This document shows positions 17,766-24,845 of a stretch of DNA of 64,000 nucleotides, piece by piece. Both the position numbers and the translations under genes were made by a program. The notes below the pieces were generated by a model. That model saw only the letters and a program-made list of their open reading frames with translations, ran no database searches and was not told the origin of the DNA. Within the stretch, counting starts at the first letter, position 1. Every line of letters begins with the position of its first letter. This DNA is from an uncultured Kiritimatiellota bacterium (GTDB taxonomy: Bacteria > Verrucomicrobiota > Kiritimatiellia > RFP12 > UBA1067), in assembly GCA_934643865.1 (NCBI GenBank), contig CAKUCX010000003.1, forward strand, positions 1 to 64,000, given 5' to 3'.

Positions 17766-19121
17766 TCACGGGACGATGGCACCCTGTGTACGCAGGGCGG
17801 CCTTGATCTCCGCAAGCGGCACCTCCAGCGGCGTACACCCCCGCCGCGCGGCGCAGGCCGCCGCCGCGCCCGCCGCCTGGCCCATCGCCATGCACGCGGC
17901 CTCGACGCGAAGCCCCGAGTTGGCCCCGCGGTCACTGCTGACGCACCGGCCGGCGACGAGCAGGTTCTTCGCCCCCTTCGGCACGAGCGCGCGCAGCGGC
18001 ACGGTCGCGACGACGCCCTCGGCGAGATGCGCCGGACGGATGCCCGTCCGCTTGTCGTGCAGGTCGACCGGGTAGAAGGCGTAGCAGAGCGCATCCGGGA
18101 ACACGCGCCCGGAGGTGTAGTCCGCCTGCGTGATCGTATATTCGCCGCGAATGCGGTACGTCTCGCGCACGCCGACTTCGGGCGACATCGACACGAGCGC
18201 GGCGTGTTCAAGGCCGGGCAGGCGCCGCAGGAAGCGGTACATCCGCAGCATCGACGCGCGGCCGCGCAGGTTCGTCTCCGTCCGCAGGTCGGCCGTCGAG
18301 CAGTCGGCGTCGTCGACGTAGTTGGCCGTGTTGCCACGGCACTTCAGGAAGTTGTAGAGCCCCCAGCGCGTGTCGTTCGGGCGGAGACGCCCTGCGGCCA
18401 GCGCCTCGGTGAACGCGCGTTCCAGGGCCGCGCGGTCCAGCCGGTCGACGTCCACGCCCGGATCCAGCGTGTACACGAACGTTCCCGGCTGGCGCACGGC
18501 CGCCCGTTCGCGCGCAAAGCCCGCGCGCGCCACGACGGACGCATCGCCCGTGCAGTCCACGACCTGCCGGGCGCGGATCGTGCGCGTGTCGCCGATGGCG
18601 ACGACCGGGAGATGCCAGACGCCGTTCGAGAGGACGGCGGCGGTCGGCGCGGCATGGTAGTGGATGCGCACGCCCGCCTGCGTGAGCGCCTCCTCGGCAA
18701 GCGCCACGTAGAGCGGCACGTTGACCACGATCTGGTGCTTCCAGTGCGCCGCGCCCGTCGGCTCGCGGAAGTCCGGGAGCGTGCCGCCCGCGAGGGCGAC
18801 GCAGTTCGTGACCAGCTGGTAGCCGACGCCGTCGATCACCTGCCGGCCCCAGGCGTGGAACAGCCCGGGGAAGTTGACGCCGCCGCTCGTCATCGTGCCG
18901 CCGACCTGGAAGCCCTGCTCGACGACGACGGTCCGCGCACCCGCCCGCGCGCTCTGCAGGGCCGCCGCGACGCCCGCCGTGCCGCCGCCCACCACCAGGA
19001 CGTCGCAGTCCTCGTCGGGCAGGGTCCCGGCGAAGCCCGTCAGGACGCCCACCCACGTTAAGCCGGCGACGACCCCGTGCCGCATCCATGTCCGCCACCT
19101 GTTCTGCCACTTACAATGCAT
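17766..19121 (-). CDS. Exported FAD-dependent oxidoreductase
   Basis: A 451-residue flavoprotein of the FAD_oxidored (PF12831) type. The Rossmann FAD site is at residues 39-62 (VLVVGGGTAGVAAALQSARA) with VVVEQGFQVGGTMTSGG after it. The second nucleotide-side motif is RQVVDCTGDASVVARAG, and the C-terminal FAD loop is LLVAGRCVSSDRGANSG. An N-terminal basic plus hydrophobic segment (RHGVVAGLTWVGVLTGFAG) suggests export. In PVC bacteria this family often sits with polysaccharide- or sialate-active enzymes, and here it lies directly upstream of the hydrolase on the same strand. The substrate is unknown. The start at 19121 has AAAGGAAAA upstream. Confidence 0.85.
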   Translation of the reverse strand: MHCKWQNRWRTWMRHGVVAGLTWVGVLTGFAGTLPDEDCDVLVVGGGTAGVAAALQSARAGARTVVVEQGFQVGGTMTSGGVNFPGLFHAWGRQVIDGVGYQLVTNCVALAGGTLPDFREPTGAAHWKHQIVVNVPLYVALAEEALTQAGVRIHYHAAPTAAVLSNGVWHLPVVAIGDTRTIRARQVVDCTGDASVVARAGFARERAAVRQPGTFVYTLDPGVDVDRLDRAALERAFTEALAAGRLRPNDTRWGLYNFLKCRGNTANYVDDADCSTADLRTETNLRGRASMLRMYRFLRRLPGLEHAALVSMSPEVGVRETYRIRGEYTITQADYTSGRVFPDALCYAFYPVDLHDKRTGIRPAHLAEGVVATVPLRALVPKGAKNLLVAGRCVSSDRGANSGLRVEAACMAMGQAAGAAAACAARRGCTPLEVPLAEIKAALRTQGAIVP

Positions 19122-19335
19122 GTTTTTTCCTTTCTGAAATTCGGATGTCCGACACGCCGGCGAGAAGTTCCTTCCGCAGCGAGCCGCCGTCCGCCCCCCC
19201 CCCTGTACACAGCGTGATCCGGCCACGCTCCCGCCGTGGTTTTTTGGGGTAAGCGGGGTTTCAATTGTGTAAAAGTCTGCCAAAAACCGGGTGGTCTGTC
19301 AAATCAGCGCGGGCGTCGGGTTATAATGGCCGCTC

Positions 19336-19482
19336 ATGCAGAACATCCCGTGCCAACGTATCCGAGAGGGTTGCGCGCCTGTGCGACCGACGGTTCGGCA
19401 CGATGTCAACCATTTGGCCGCCACAGTCCCTGGGCTTGAGAGAGCGGTCGCAACAAGTTGCGACCCTCCCGGCGGAACTGTT
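19336..19482 (+). CDS. Possible 48-residue small protein, low support
   Basis: An ATG frame (MQNIPCQRIREGCAP...) begins 8 nt after a TTATAAT box at 19321-19327, the spacing seen at real genes here. The product has no recognisable motif and its 3' half runs into palindromic repeat DNA. It may be the start of a gene destroyed by the repeat cluster. Confidence 0.2.
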
Positions 19483-19740
19483 CCGAAGTGAAATCGCGCG
19501 GCGCCACACGGGAGGGCCGCGCTTGTCGCGGCCGTACCCGCGCCGCCCTCGGCGCGGGACGTCCCCGGCACGGGCGTCCGCACGGGCCCCCACGTTGGCC
19601 CTGACGCATGAGGACTCCGACGTTGGTAGGGGCGCGCGTCCCGCGCGCCCGCCCGGCCCCACGCACCAGGTCCGACTGTCGGACGTCCCGCGCCAGGGGC
19701 GGGCCGCCGGGGACGTCGGCCCCTACCACAGGTTCCGGCC
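19440..19740. repeat. Cluster of GC-rich palindromes in decayed intergenic DNA
   Basis: The stretch is packed with perfect short inverted repeats: GGTCGCAAC-aa-GTTGCGACC at 19446-19465, GGCCGCG-cttgt-CGCGGCC at 19515-19533, and a GGGCGCGCG/GCGCGCCC pair near 19630. GGTAGGGGC (19625) and GCCCCTACC (19729) close an outer stem of about 110 bp. The GGGAGGGNCGCG core also appears inside the element at 34078-34405. It looks like a dispersed intergenic palindrome family; function unknown. Confidence 0.6.
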
Positions 19741-19763
19741 ACGTTCCCGCCGCAACAAGTATA

Positions 19764-19913
19764 GCTGCCGGCCTTTCGCCAGATGTCGGCATTCGTCTCC
19801 TGCAGGATGTCCTCGACATCCTGCAGGTCTCTCGCCAAGGCCGCGATGTACAACTTCAGTTCGAACTGAGCCTTCGTCAACAGCACGACAAATGTCATGT
19901 CAGCGTCCGCCAT
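19764..19913 (-). pseudogene. Truncated ECF RNA polymerase sigma factor (N-terminal fragment)
   Basis: From the ATG at 19913 the first 50 residues read as sigma-70 region 2 of an ECF sigma factor: TFVVLLTKAQFELKLYIAAL, then ARDLQDVEDILQETNADIWRK, where DVEDILQETN is the region 2.2 core-binding helix. This is the style found in planctomycetes and Verrucomicrobia. The frame then enters palindromic repeat DNA and all of regions 2.4 and 4 is missing, so no functional sigma factor can be made. Its own -10 box (TATAAT at 19920-19925, 6 nt before the ATG) is still intact. The break coincides with the edge of the palindrome cluster. Confidence 0.65.
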
Positions 19914-19919
19914 CTGCTT

Positions 19920-19925
19920 ATTATA
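19920..19925 (-). promoter_or_regulatory. -10 box (TATAAT) 6 nt before the sigma-factor remnant
   Basis: Minus-strand TATAAT preceded by TT rather than TG, with 6 nt to the ATG. It is the same short-spacing layout as at intact genes. Confidence 0.45.
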
Positions 19926-20061
19926 AGCGCTCAGTTCAAAAATATCGCATCACTCGTGAAAAATCGACCTCCAGAATCAAGTCTGGGGTGATAAAACGAT
20001 GACATCCCCTCTCTCGGATCGGTCCTCACGTCCGTTTTACAGCCGCTTCTGAAAGGCGGGA

Positions 20062-20451
20062 TCACAACCGCCTCAACATCGGAATCAGCTGGAAATGACC
20101 ATCAAGGCTATAAAGCACGGCGTGGTGTTCGATTGCCGACGCGGCAATCCACATGTCGTTGGTCGGGATCGGTTTGCCTTTGGCCTTTAACTCATGATAG
20201 ATGGCGGCATAGAAGTCAGTGGTGGCCTCGGTTACGGGGACTATTTCCACGTACTCGGAATCGAGGAAGGCGTCAAGTTGCCGTCGTTGCGTCTTCCCAC
20301 ACCGCGTGTCGGATTCGATTCCCATCTTGAATTCGCCGATGACGGTCGGCGGAATGACAATTTTGTCAAATCGTGAAATGTTCGAAGCGACGTGTTCGTC
20401 TCCGCGAAAGAGCTTGAGGATGATGTTCGTGTCCGGCAACAGGGGACTCAT
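20062..20451 (-). CDS. vapC: VapC-like PIN-domain toxin
   Basis: A 129-residue PIN-domain ribonuclease. The metal-binding acidic residues are in place: Asp in LLPDTNIIL, Glu in VIGEFKMG, and Asp in TNDMWIAASA. The family cleaves tRNA or rRNA when freed from its antitoxin. The ATG at 20451 overlaps the antitoxin stop codon (ATGA), which is why I prefer it to the GTG at 20457. The pair is of lower GC than the surroundings, as is common for mobile toxin-antitoxin modules. Confidence 0.9.
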   Translation of the reverse strand: MSPLLPDTNIILKLFRGDEHVASNISRFDKIVIPPTVIGEFKMGIESDTRCGKTQRRQLDAFLDSEYVEIVPVTEATTDFYAAIYHELKAKGKPIPTNDMWIAASAIEHHAVLYSLDGHFQLIPMLRRL

Positions 20452-20714
20452 TTCCACATCTCCACATCGATCTTCCCGGCATCGACAAGCGATTCTTCAA
20501 GGTTTCCGCAGTCGATGTCTTTCAGGCAACCGCAGAAACGCCCAAGGTCATTGCGGGGGCTGTCGGACGTACGGAGCTTCTTGCCAAGCCCGATGACGGG
20601 GGCGATGATGTCTTTCATGGCATTGTTGACGCTGACACCCAGCCCATCGGCATAAGTCTTCAACGCCTCGATGAACCGACGATCAGCTCGGAATGTAAGG
20701 GCAACGGTCTGCAT
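20448..20714 (-). CDS. VapB-type antitoxin, probable ribbon-helix-helix protein
   Basis: An 88-residue protein. Its first half (VALTFRADRRFIEALKTYAD, then GLGVSVNNAMKDII) fits a ribbon-helix-helix DNA-binding unit. The C-terminal part should wrap the toxin (CLKDIDCGNLEESLVDAG). It precedes and overlaps vapC. GAGGAGAG lies 7 nt before the ATG, and a good sigma-70 promoter lies at 20748-20777, so this operon has a normal leader unlike many genes here. Confidence 0.82.
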   Translation of the reverse strand: MQTVALTFRADRRFIEALKTYADGLGVSVNNAMKDIIAPVIGLGKKLRTSDSPRNDLGRFCGCLKDIDCGNLEESLVDAGKIDVEMWK

Positions 20715-20747
20715 ACGAATCTCTCCTCTGAATCAAAATGTGCCATC

Positions 20748-20777
20748 ATTATACATCGTTCCGCGCATCACCGTCAA
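20748..20777 (-). promoter_or_regulatory. Sigma-70 promoter of the vapBC operon
   Basis: Minus strand TTGACG at 20772-20777, an 18-bp spacer, and TATAAT at 20748-20753. It is the closest match to the housekeeping consensus in the window. A 25-28 nt leader with GAGGAGAG follows. Confidence 0.75.
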
Positions 20778-20852
20778 TGACCGCCCGTCTTGAAACCGAG
20801 GACGCCATTCTTTCAAAGCCCACAGCGGGCGTGCGGGCGAATCGCACAGCAA

Positions 20853-21752
20853 TCACACAGCAGACAGGGTATGAGCAGGGGGCATTTTAGCGCCACGCGC
20901 CGAGGGCGGCGCGGGTACATTGCGCCCGGGCCGACGGGCGTCGGTGAACGGGAAGCGGACAAACGCCTCCGCGTTGCCGAAGCGGTCGAAGGCACAGTCG
21001 ATCGCCTCGGCGGCGTGTGCATCGGAACTGAGGACGAAGCGGACACCGCGCGCCCGCAGAAGCGCGCGAAACGCCGGCGACGGGTAGGCGTCCTCCATCC
21101 AACCGCGCGAGATGCCGCCCGTATTGACCTCCACGATCTTCCCCGAGGCCGCGAAGACGTCCGCCGTGCGCCGAAGCTCGTCGAGATACCAGGGCGCCGT
21201 CTCGTCGAAGTACCGCAGCCGGCCGTTGAACTTGCGCACGAGGTCGGGATGGCCGATGACGTCGAAGTCACACGTCGCGGCCATGGCCCGGTTCTGCGCG
21301 AAATAGGCACGCAGACACTGCGCCACGTCCCCGCCGAAATGGTCGCGGATGCCCGCCATCAGCAATTCGGGCGTATGGTCCACGGGAACGTGCGCGCCAT
21401 CCGGCGCGACGACCCAGTGGATGGAGCCGATGAGGTAGTCCAGGCCCAGATGGGCGTACCGAGCCCGGTCGGGCGCCGTGTCGCCGGGAATGTAGTCCGC
21501 CTCCACCCCGAGCCGCACGCGGATGCGGTCCGCGTACCGTGCGGCCAGCGCGCGGATCTCCCGCGCGTACCGGACGGCGCGTTCCGGCGTCAGGTTCCCC
21601 TCGACGACGTCCGGCAGACGCGCATGCGAGGAGAAGCCGATTTCCGCAAACCCGCGCGCCAGCGCGGCTTGGACCATCTCCTCCGGCGTGTCGCGCCCGT
21701 CGCACCACGTCGTGTGCGTATGGTAATTTGTTTTTATGCGCGTGTTCGCCAC
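20853..21752 (-). CDS. PHP-family histidinol-phosphatase-like hydrolase
   Basis: A 299-residue metal-dependent phosphoesterase. The PHP motifs are all there: NYHTHTTWCDG at the start, GFSSHA, RLGVEADYIPG, DVIGHPDLV and VLSSDAHAAEAIDCAF. Related HisK-type enzymes remove phosphate from L-histidinol phosphate in histidine synthesis, but the fold is shared by other phosphoesterases and no his gene is adjacent. The start is uncertain: a GTG at 21752 (VANTRIKTNYHTHT) or a TTG at 21770 are possible, and no ATG precedes the first motif. The last 25 residues (PGRNVPAPPSARGAK...) look like read-through into non-coding DNA. Confidence 0.82.
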   Translation of the reverse strand: MANTRIKTNYHTHTTWCDGRDTPEEMVQAALARGFAEIGFSSHARLPDVVEGNLTPERAVRYAREIRALAARYADRIRVRLGVEADYIPGDTAPDRARYAHLGLDYLIGSIHWVVAPDGAHVPVDHTPELLMAGIRDHFGGDVAQCLRAYFAQNRAMAATCDFDVIGHPDLVRKFNGRLRYFDETAPWYLDELRRTADVFAASGKIVEVNTGGISRGWMEDAYPSPAFRALLRARGVRFVLSSDAHAAEAIDCAFDRFGNAEAFVRFPFTDARRPGRNVPAPPSARGAKMPPAHTLSAV

Positions 21753-21786
21753 TTGGGAAGGGCCTCGCAAACGGTTCGCCGCCGCC

Positions 21787-22710
21787 TTATTCTCGCGGGG
21801 TGCCTGCGCAGGCGGTCGGCCACTGGCGCGCCGGCACGGGGAAGGCCGTCATCATCGAGAAGCGTCTGCCCGCCGCCGCGTAGCTCCAGACGATTTTCTT
21901 GCCTCGCGTGATCTCGAACGCCGTCGTCCGGCTTCCGTCCTCGGCGCCGTTTGCATAGGTTCCGATGACGAGGTTGCCGTTTGGCCTCTCCCAGATGCCG
22001 CAGAGGTTGTTGAGCTTGAGCGCCGGCGCGTCCGAGCAGGCGAACTGCCAGGCGACGCGGTGGTCGGGCGTGAATTCCGTGACGGCGCCGAGGTGGGAGA
22101 TGAGCGTATTGCCGTTTGCGCGGCGGATCGCGTCGAACGCAAGCGCCGAGCCGGGCGCGGCCTGTTCCCAGACGAGCGCGCCGTCCCTGTCGTATTCGCG
22201 CACGACGCCGGCGCCCGAACAGCAGACGAGGTAGGTCCCTGCGGGCGTCTTCCGCACCATGCGGAAATGGTGATGCGCGTCGGGCGTCTGCCCGTTTGCG
22301 CGGCGCGGGTCTGCCTTGAACTTCACGACGGGCGTGGTCGTGCCGGCCGCCAGCTCGACAATGGCGTCCGTGCCGTTCTCGGCGATGACGACGTTGCCGT
22401 TTTCAAGGATCTCGAAGCCGTAGAGCCCCTCCCGCTCGCAGGGGCTGTAGAAGAGTTCGCTCTTGCCCGTGCGGATGTCCGTGCGGTGCAGGTTCCCGTT
22501 CGACCAGTAGACCCAGCCGCCGTGCTTCCAGACGCGATGGATGTTGCCGCAGCCTGAGACGTTCCACGCGACGTGCCCGTCCGGCGCCAGGAGAAACGCG
22601 CGCCCCTGCCCGCATGCAAGGAGCGGATTGTCCATCTTGCCTTTTACGGGCGACTCCCCGGATGCCAGCAGGGCCACCGCCGCAACCGCTGCGCACAATG
22701 CCTTCCTCAC
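21787..22710 (-). CDS. Exported beta-propeller-like protein
   Basis: A 307-residue protein starting at a GTG (22710) with GGAGG four bases upstream and a clear signal peptide (VRKALCAAVAAVALLASGES). The mature part is a chain of about seven blade-like repeats with patterns such as NPLLACGQGRAFLLAPDG, GNVVIAENGTDAIVEL and NGNTLISHLGAVTEFT. These resemble arylsulfotransferase/PQQ-type propellers. It is probably periplasmic or surface-bound and its ligand cannot be told. A longer frame to 22887 covers the promoter region and does not look coding. The -10 box at 22818-22823 leaves a leader of about 100 nt. Confidence 0.75.
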   Translation of the reverse strand: MRKALCAAVAAVALLASGESPVKGKMDNPLLACGQGRAFLLAPDGHVAWNVSGCGNIHRVWKHGGWVYWSNGNLHRTDIRTGKSELFYSPCEREGLYGFEILENGNVVIAENGTDAIVELAAGTTTPVVKFKADPRRANGQTPDAHHHFRMVRKTPAGTYLVCCSGAGVVREYDRDGALVWEQAAPGSALAFDAIRRANGNTLISHLGAVTEFTPDHRVAWQFACSDAPALKLNNLCGIWERPNGNLVIGTYANGAEDGSRTTAFEITRGKKIVWSYAAAGRRFSMMTAFPVPARQWPTACAGTPRE

Positions 22711-22817
22711 GCGACCTCCAATTTCCGTCTGCCCGCCGTCCCTCCGCCCGCGCAACACCCGTCGCGCGGAACCGCCCAAAAGGACTTTTCGGCAACGATT
22801 CGGCAGAACGGGATCGT

Positions 22818-22823
22818 AGTATA
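22818..22823 (-). promoter_or_regulatory. -10 box (TATACT) upstream of the propeller gene
   Basis: Minus-strand TATACT about 108 nt before the GTG start. No good -35 box is seen. This gene keeps a long leader and a strong ribosome site. Confidence 0.35.
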
Positions 22824-22887
22824 GCGGATTCCGGTCCGGGCTGCAAAGACGCCGTGCGGAAGGGGGGGGGGGCAAGGCGCGCGGCAT

Positions 22888-23622
22888 CTAGCCTCCCTTG
22901 ACGGCCCGCGCGAGGACGAGGCACCAGACGCGCGCGGCGCCGGCCTTCACGAGGGGCGCGGCGCAGTGGGAGAGCGTCGCGCCCGTCGTCGTGACGTCGT
23001 CGACGAGGAGGACGGTGCGTCCGCGCACCCACTGCGGTGCGACGACGGCGAAGGCGTCCTTCACGTTCTGCTGCCGTGCCTCTTCGTCGAGGTTGGCCTG
23101 CTGCGCGGTGTCGCGTGTGCGGACGAGCGACGTCTCGTCGCAGCGGCGTCCGAGACGCCTTGCGAGCGCCCGCGCGAGGAGCGCGCTCTGGTTGTAGCCG
23201 CGCGCGCGCAGGCGCTCCGGGTGGAGCGGGACGGGGACGAGGACGTCGATTTCGGCAAACGCGAACTGCGCGCGCACGGCGCCTTCGAGAAGCTCCGCGA
23301 AATCTTCGCAGAGCCACGTCGCGCGACGGTACTTGAAGTCCCTGACGAGCTGGTCGGCGGGGGCTTCGTAGAGAAGCGCGCTGCGGGCGCGCGCGTAGTG
23401 CGGGGGCTTCGCCCGGCAGGTTTCGCAGGTGAAGGCGTGGCGCGTCTCTGTGGCGACGGGCGCGCCGCAGACCTGGCAGGCGCGCGTGGCTTCAAGAAAG
23501 GGCAGCGTCGCGAGGCAGCGCGAGCAGAGATGCCGCCCAGGCCGGTCGGACGCGCGCGAACAGCCCTCGACCGCACAGACGCGCGGCCAGAGGAGGTCAG
23601 CAAGCCGGTCGAGGACGCGCAT
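22888..23622 (-). CDS. comF: ComF-family phosphoribosyltransferase-like protein
   Basis: A 244-residue cytoplasmic protein. The N-terminus has a double zinc ribbon with paired cysteines (CAVEGC, LCSRC, CQVCG, CETC). The C-terminal half is a type I phosphoribosyltransferase fold, with the PRPP loop in TVLLVDDVTTTGATLSHCA and the usual LVPVPLHPERLRARGYNQSA before it. ComF proteins act in DNA uptake and recombination in several bacteria. The ATG at 23622 lies only about 10 bp from a large intergenic repeat element, so its upstream control region is that repeat. Confidence 0.9.
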   Translation of the reverse strand: MRVLDRLADLLWPRVCAVEGCSRASDRPGRHLCSRCLATLPFLEATRACQVCGAPVATETRHAFTCETCRAKPPHYARARSALLYEAPADQLVRDFKYRRATWLCEDFAELLEGAVRAQFAFAEIDVLVPVPLHPERLRARGYNQSALLARALARRLGRRCDETSLVRTRDTAQQANLDEEARQQNVKDAFAVVAPQWVRGRTVLLVDDVTTTGATLSHCAAPLVKAGAARVWCLVLARAVKGG

Positions 23623-23631
23623 GGGGAGATG

Positions 23632-23834
23632 AAGTGGTTAAGTGGTTAAGTAGTTAAGTGGTTAAGTGGTTAAGTAGTTAAGTGGTTAAGGGGTAAGTGG
23701 TTAAGTAGTTAAGTGGTTAAGTGGTGTGTGGGCCGAGGAAAATGGGTGAAGTGTCTTAACGACTTGCAACTTAACCACTTAACTACTTAACTACTTAACC
23801 ACTTAAAGCGAAGCGGCTTATAAAGCGAAGCGGC
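23632..23834. repeat. Intergenic inverted-arm element 1 (AGTGGTTA family)
   Basis: Left arm: about 12 tandem 8-bp units, AGTGGTTA with AGTAGTTA interspersed, from 23632 to about 23725. Centre: about 45 bp of unrelated sequence. Right arm: the complementary TAACCACT/TAACTACT units at about 23771-23805, followed by two copies of AAGCGAAGCGGCTTA. The arms can pair into one long stem. It fills the whole gap between the nucleotidyltransferase stop and the comF start. Two related elements lie at 29325 and 34078. Confidence 0.85.
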
Positions 23835-24764
23835 TTAAAATGACCATAGCCTCATTGGGTATTCGCCGGCGTCCACGAGCCGCTGGATGGCGGCCGTGAC
23901 GAGGGGCTTGTCCTCGCGGTAGGTGACGCCGAACCAGGAGGCGTCCGTGGGCAGGACGTCCACGGTGGCGGCGCCCTCGTGGACCATCTCGTCGACGACG
24001 AAGGGGATGTACCACTCGGCCTTCTCGCGCGCGGCGTTCGCGGCGAGCCAGGCGGGGAAGCGCGCCTCCAGCGCGTCGAAGAGCGCGGGCGTGAAGCCCC
24101 AGAGGTTCATCGAGACGCGCGCGTCGCCGGGGAAGTCCCGGACCGCGGCGGCGGGATCGTCGTCGTGCGCGCCGGTCGGCGACGGGACGAGCTTCACGTG
24201 TTCGACGACCTTGGCGAGGCGGCCCGCCGCGTCGAGCGCGCAGACGCCGCGCGCGACGCTCCCGTTCGCGGAGAGCGTGCGGTCGAGCCGGTAGCCGACC
24301 ATGGCGAAGGGGAGGGGGCCGGGCGCCGGGGGGCGTGTGCCGGCCGCCGAGAGGAAGGCGGCGAGTTTCTCGAAGGCGTCGCGGCCGTAGAAGTCGTCGG
24401 CGTTGATGGCGGCGAAGGGCTCGCGCACGACGTGGCGCGCGGCGCGGATCGCGTGCGCGGTGCCCCAGGGCTTCGTGCGCCCGGCGGGGACCGTGTAGGG
24501 CGCGGGGAGGTCGGCGATGTCCTGGAAGGCGTATTCGACGGGGAGGAGGCCGGTGTACTTCGAGCCGATCTGCGCGCGGAAGACCTCTTCGATGTCCGTG
24601 CGGATGATGAAGACGACCTTGCCGAATCCGGCGCGGTGGGCGTCGAAGACGGAGTAGTCGAGAATGGCCTCGCCGGAGGGTCCGACGGGGTCGACCTGCT
24701 TGAGCCCGCCGTAGCGGGAGCCCATGCCGGCGGCGAGGACGACGAGCGTTGGCTTCATGTTCAT
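23835..24764 (-). CDS. Nucleotidyltransferase (sugar-1-phosphate NTP-transferase type)
   Basis: A 309-residue enzyme of the NTP_transferase fold, probably making an activated sugar for polysaccharide synthesis. The N-terminal nucleotide loop LVVLAAGMGSRYGGLKQVDP is typical, as is the metal site AAINADDFYGRDAF. It is not a standard GalU or RfbA, and the sugar is not evident. The ATG at 24764 follows TGC-TATAAT by 7 nt, while the longer frame upstream is antisense to the TonB receptor region. Its 3' end abuts the AGTGGTTA element. Confidence 0.85.
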   Translation of the reverse strand: MNMKPTLVVLAAGMGSRYGGLKQVDPVGPSGEAILDYSVFDAHRAGFGKVVFIIRTDIEEVFRAQIGSKYTGLLPVEYAFQDIADLPAPYTVPAGRTKPWGTAHAIRAARHVVREPFAAINADDFYGRDAFEKLAAFLSAAGTRPPAPGPLPFAMVGYRLDRTLSANGSVARGVCALDAAGRLAKVVEHVKLVPSPTGAHDDDPAAAVRDFPGDARVSMNLWGFTPALFDALEARFPAWLAANAAREKAEWYIPFVVDEMVHEGAATVDVLPTDASWFGVTYREDKPLVTAAIQRLVDAGEYPMRLWSF

Positions 24765-24771
24765 GGCTGGA

Positions 24772-24780
24772 ATTATAGCA
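24772..24780 (-). promoter_or_regulatory. Extended -10 box (TGC-TATAAT) 7 nt before a start codon
   Basis: Minus strand TGC-TATAAT and then TCCAGCC before the ATG at 24764. A clear case of the leaderless layout. Confidence 0.65.
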
Positions 24781-24845
24781 TAACCGCGCCTCGTCGGCGG
24801 CGGCCGACGGGGCGCGGTCTGTCGGCGTCTGCTGCGCCGGGCGCG

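Noticed and set aside
14454..19061. 1535-residue plus-strand open frame
   Set aside because: Antisense to the amylase-type hydrolase and the FAD oxidoreductase, which both show intact active-site motifs. Its Arg/Ala/Val content is typical of a complementary-strand artefact.
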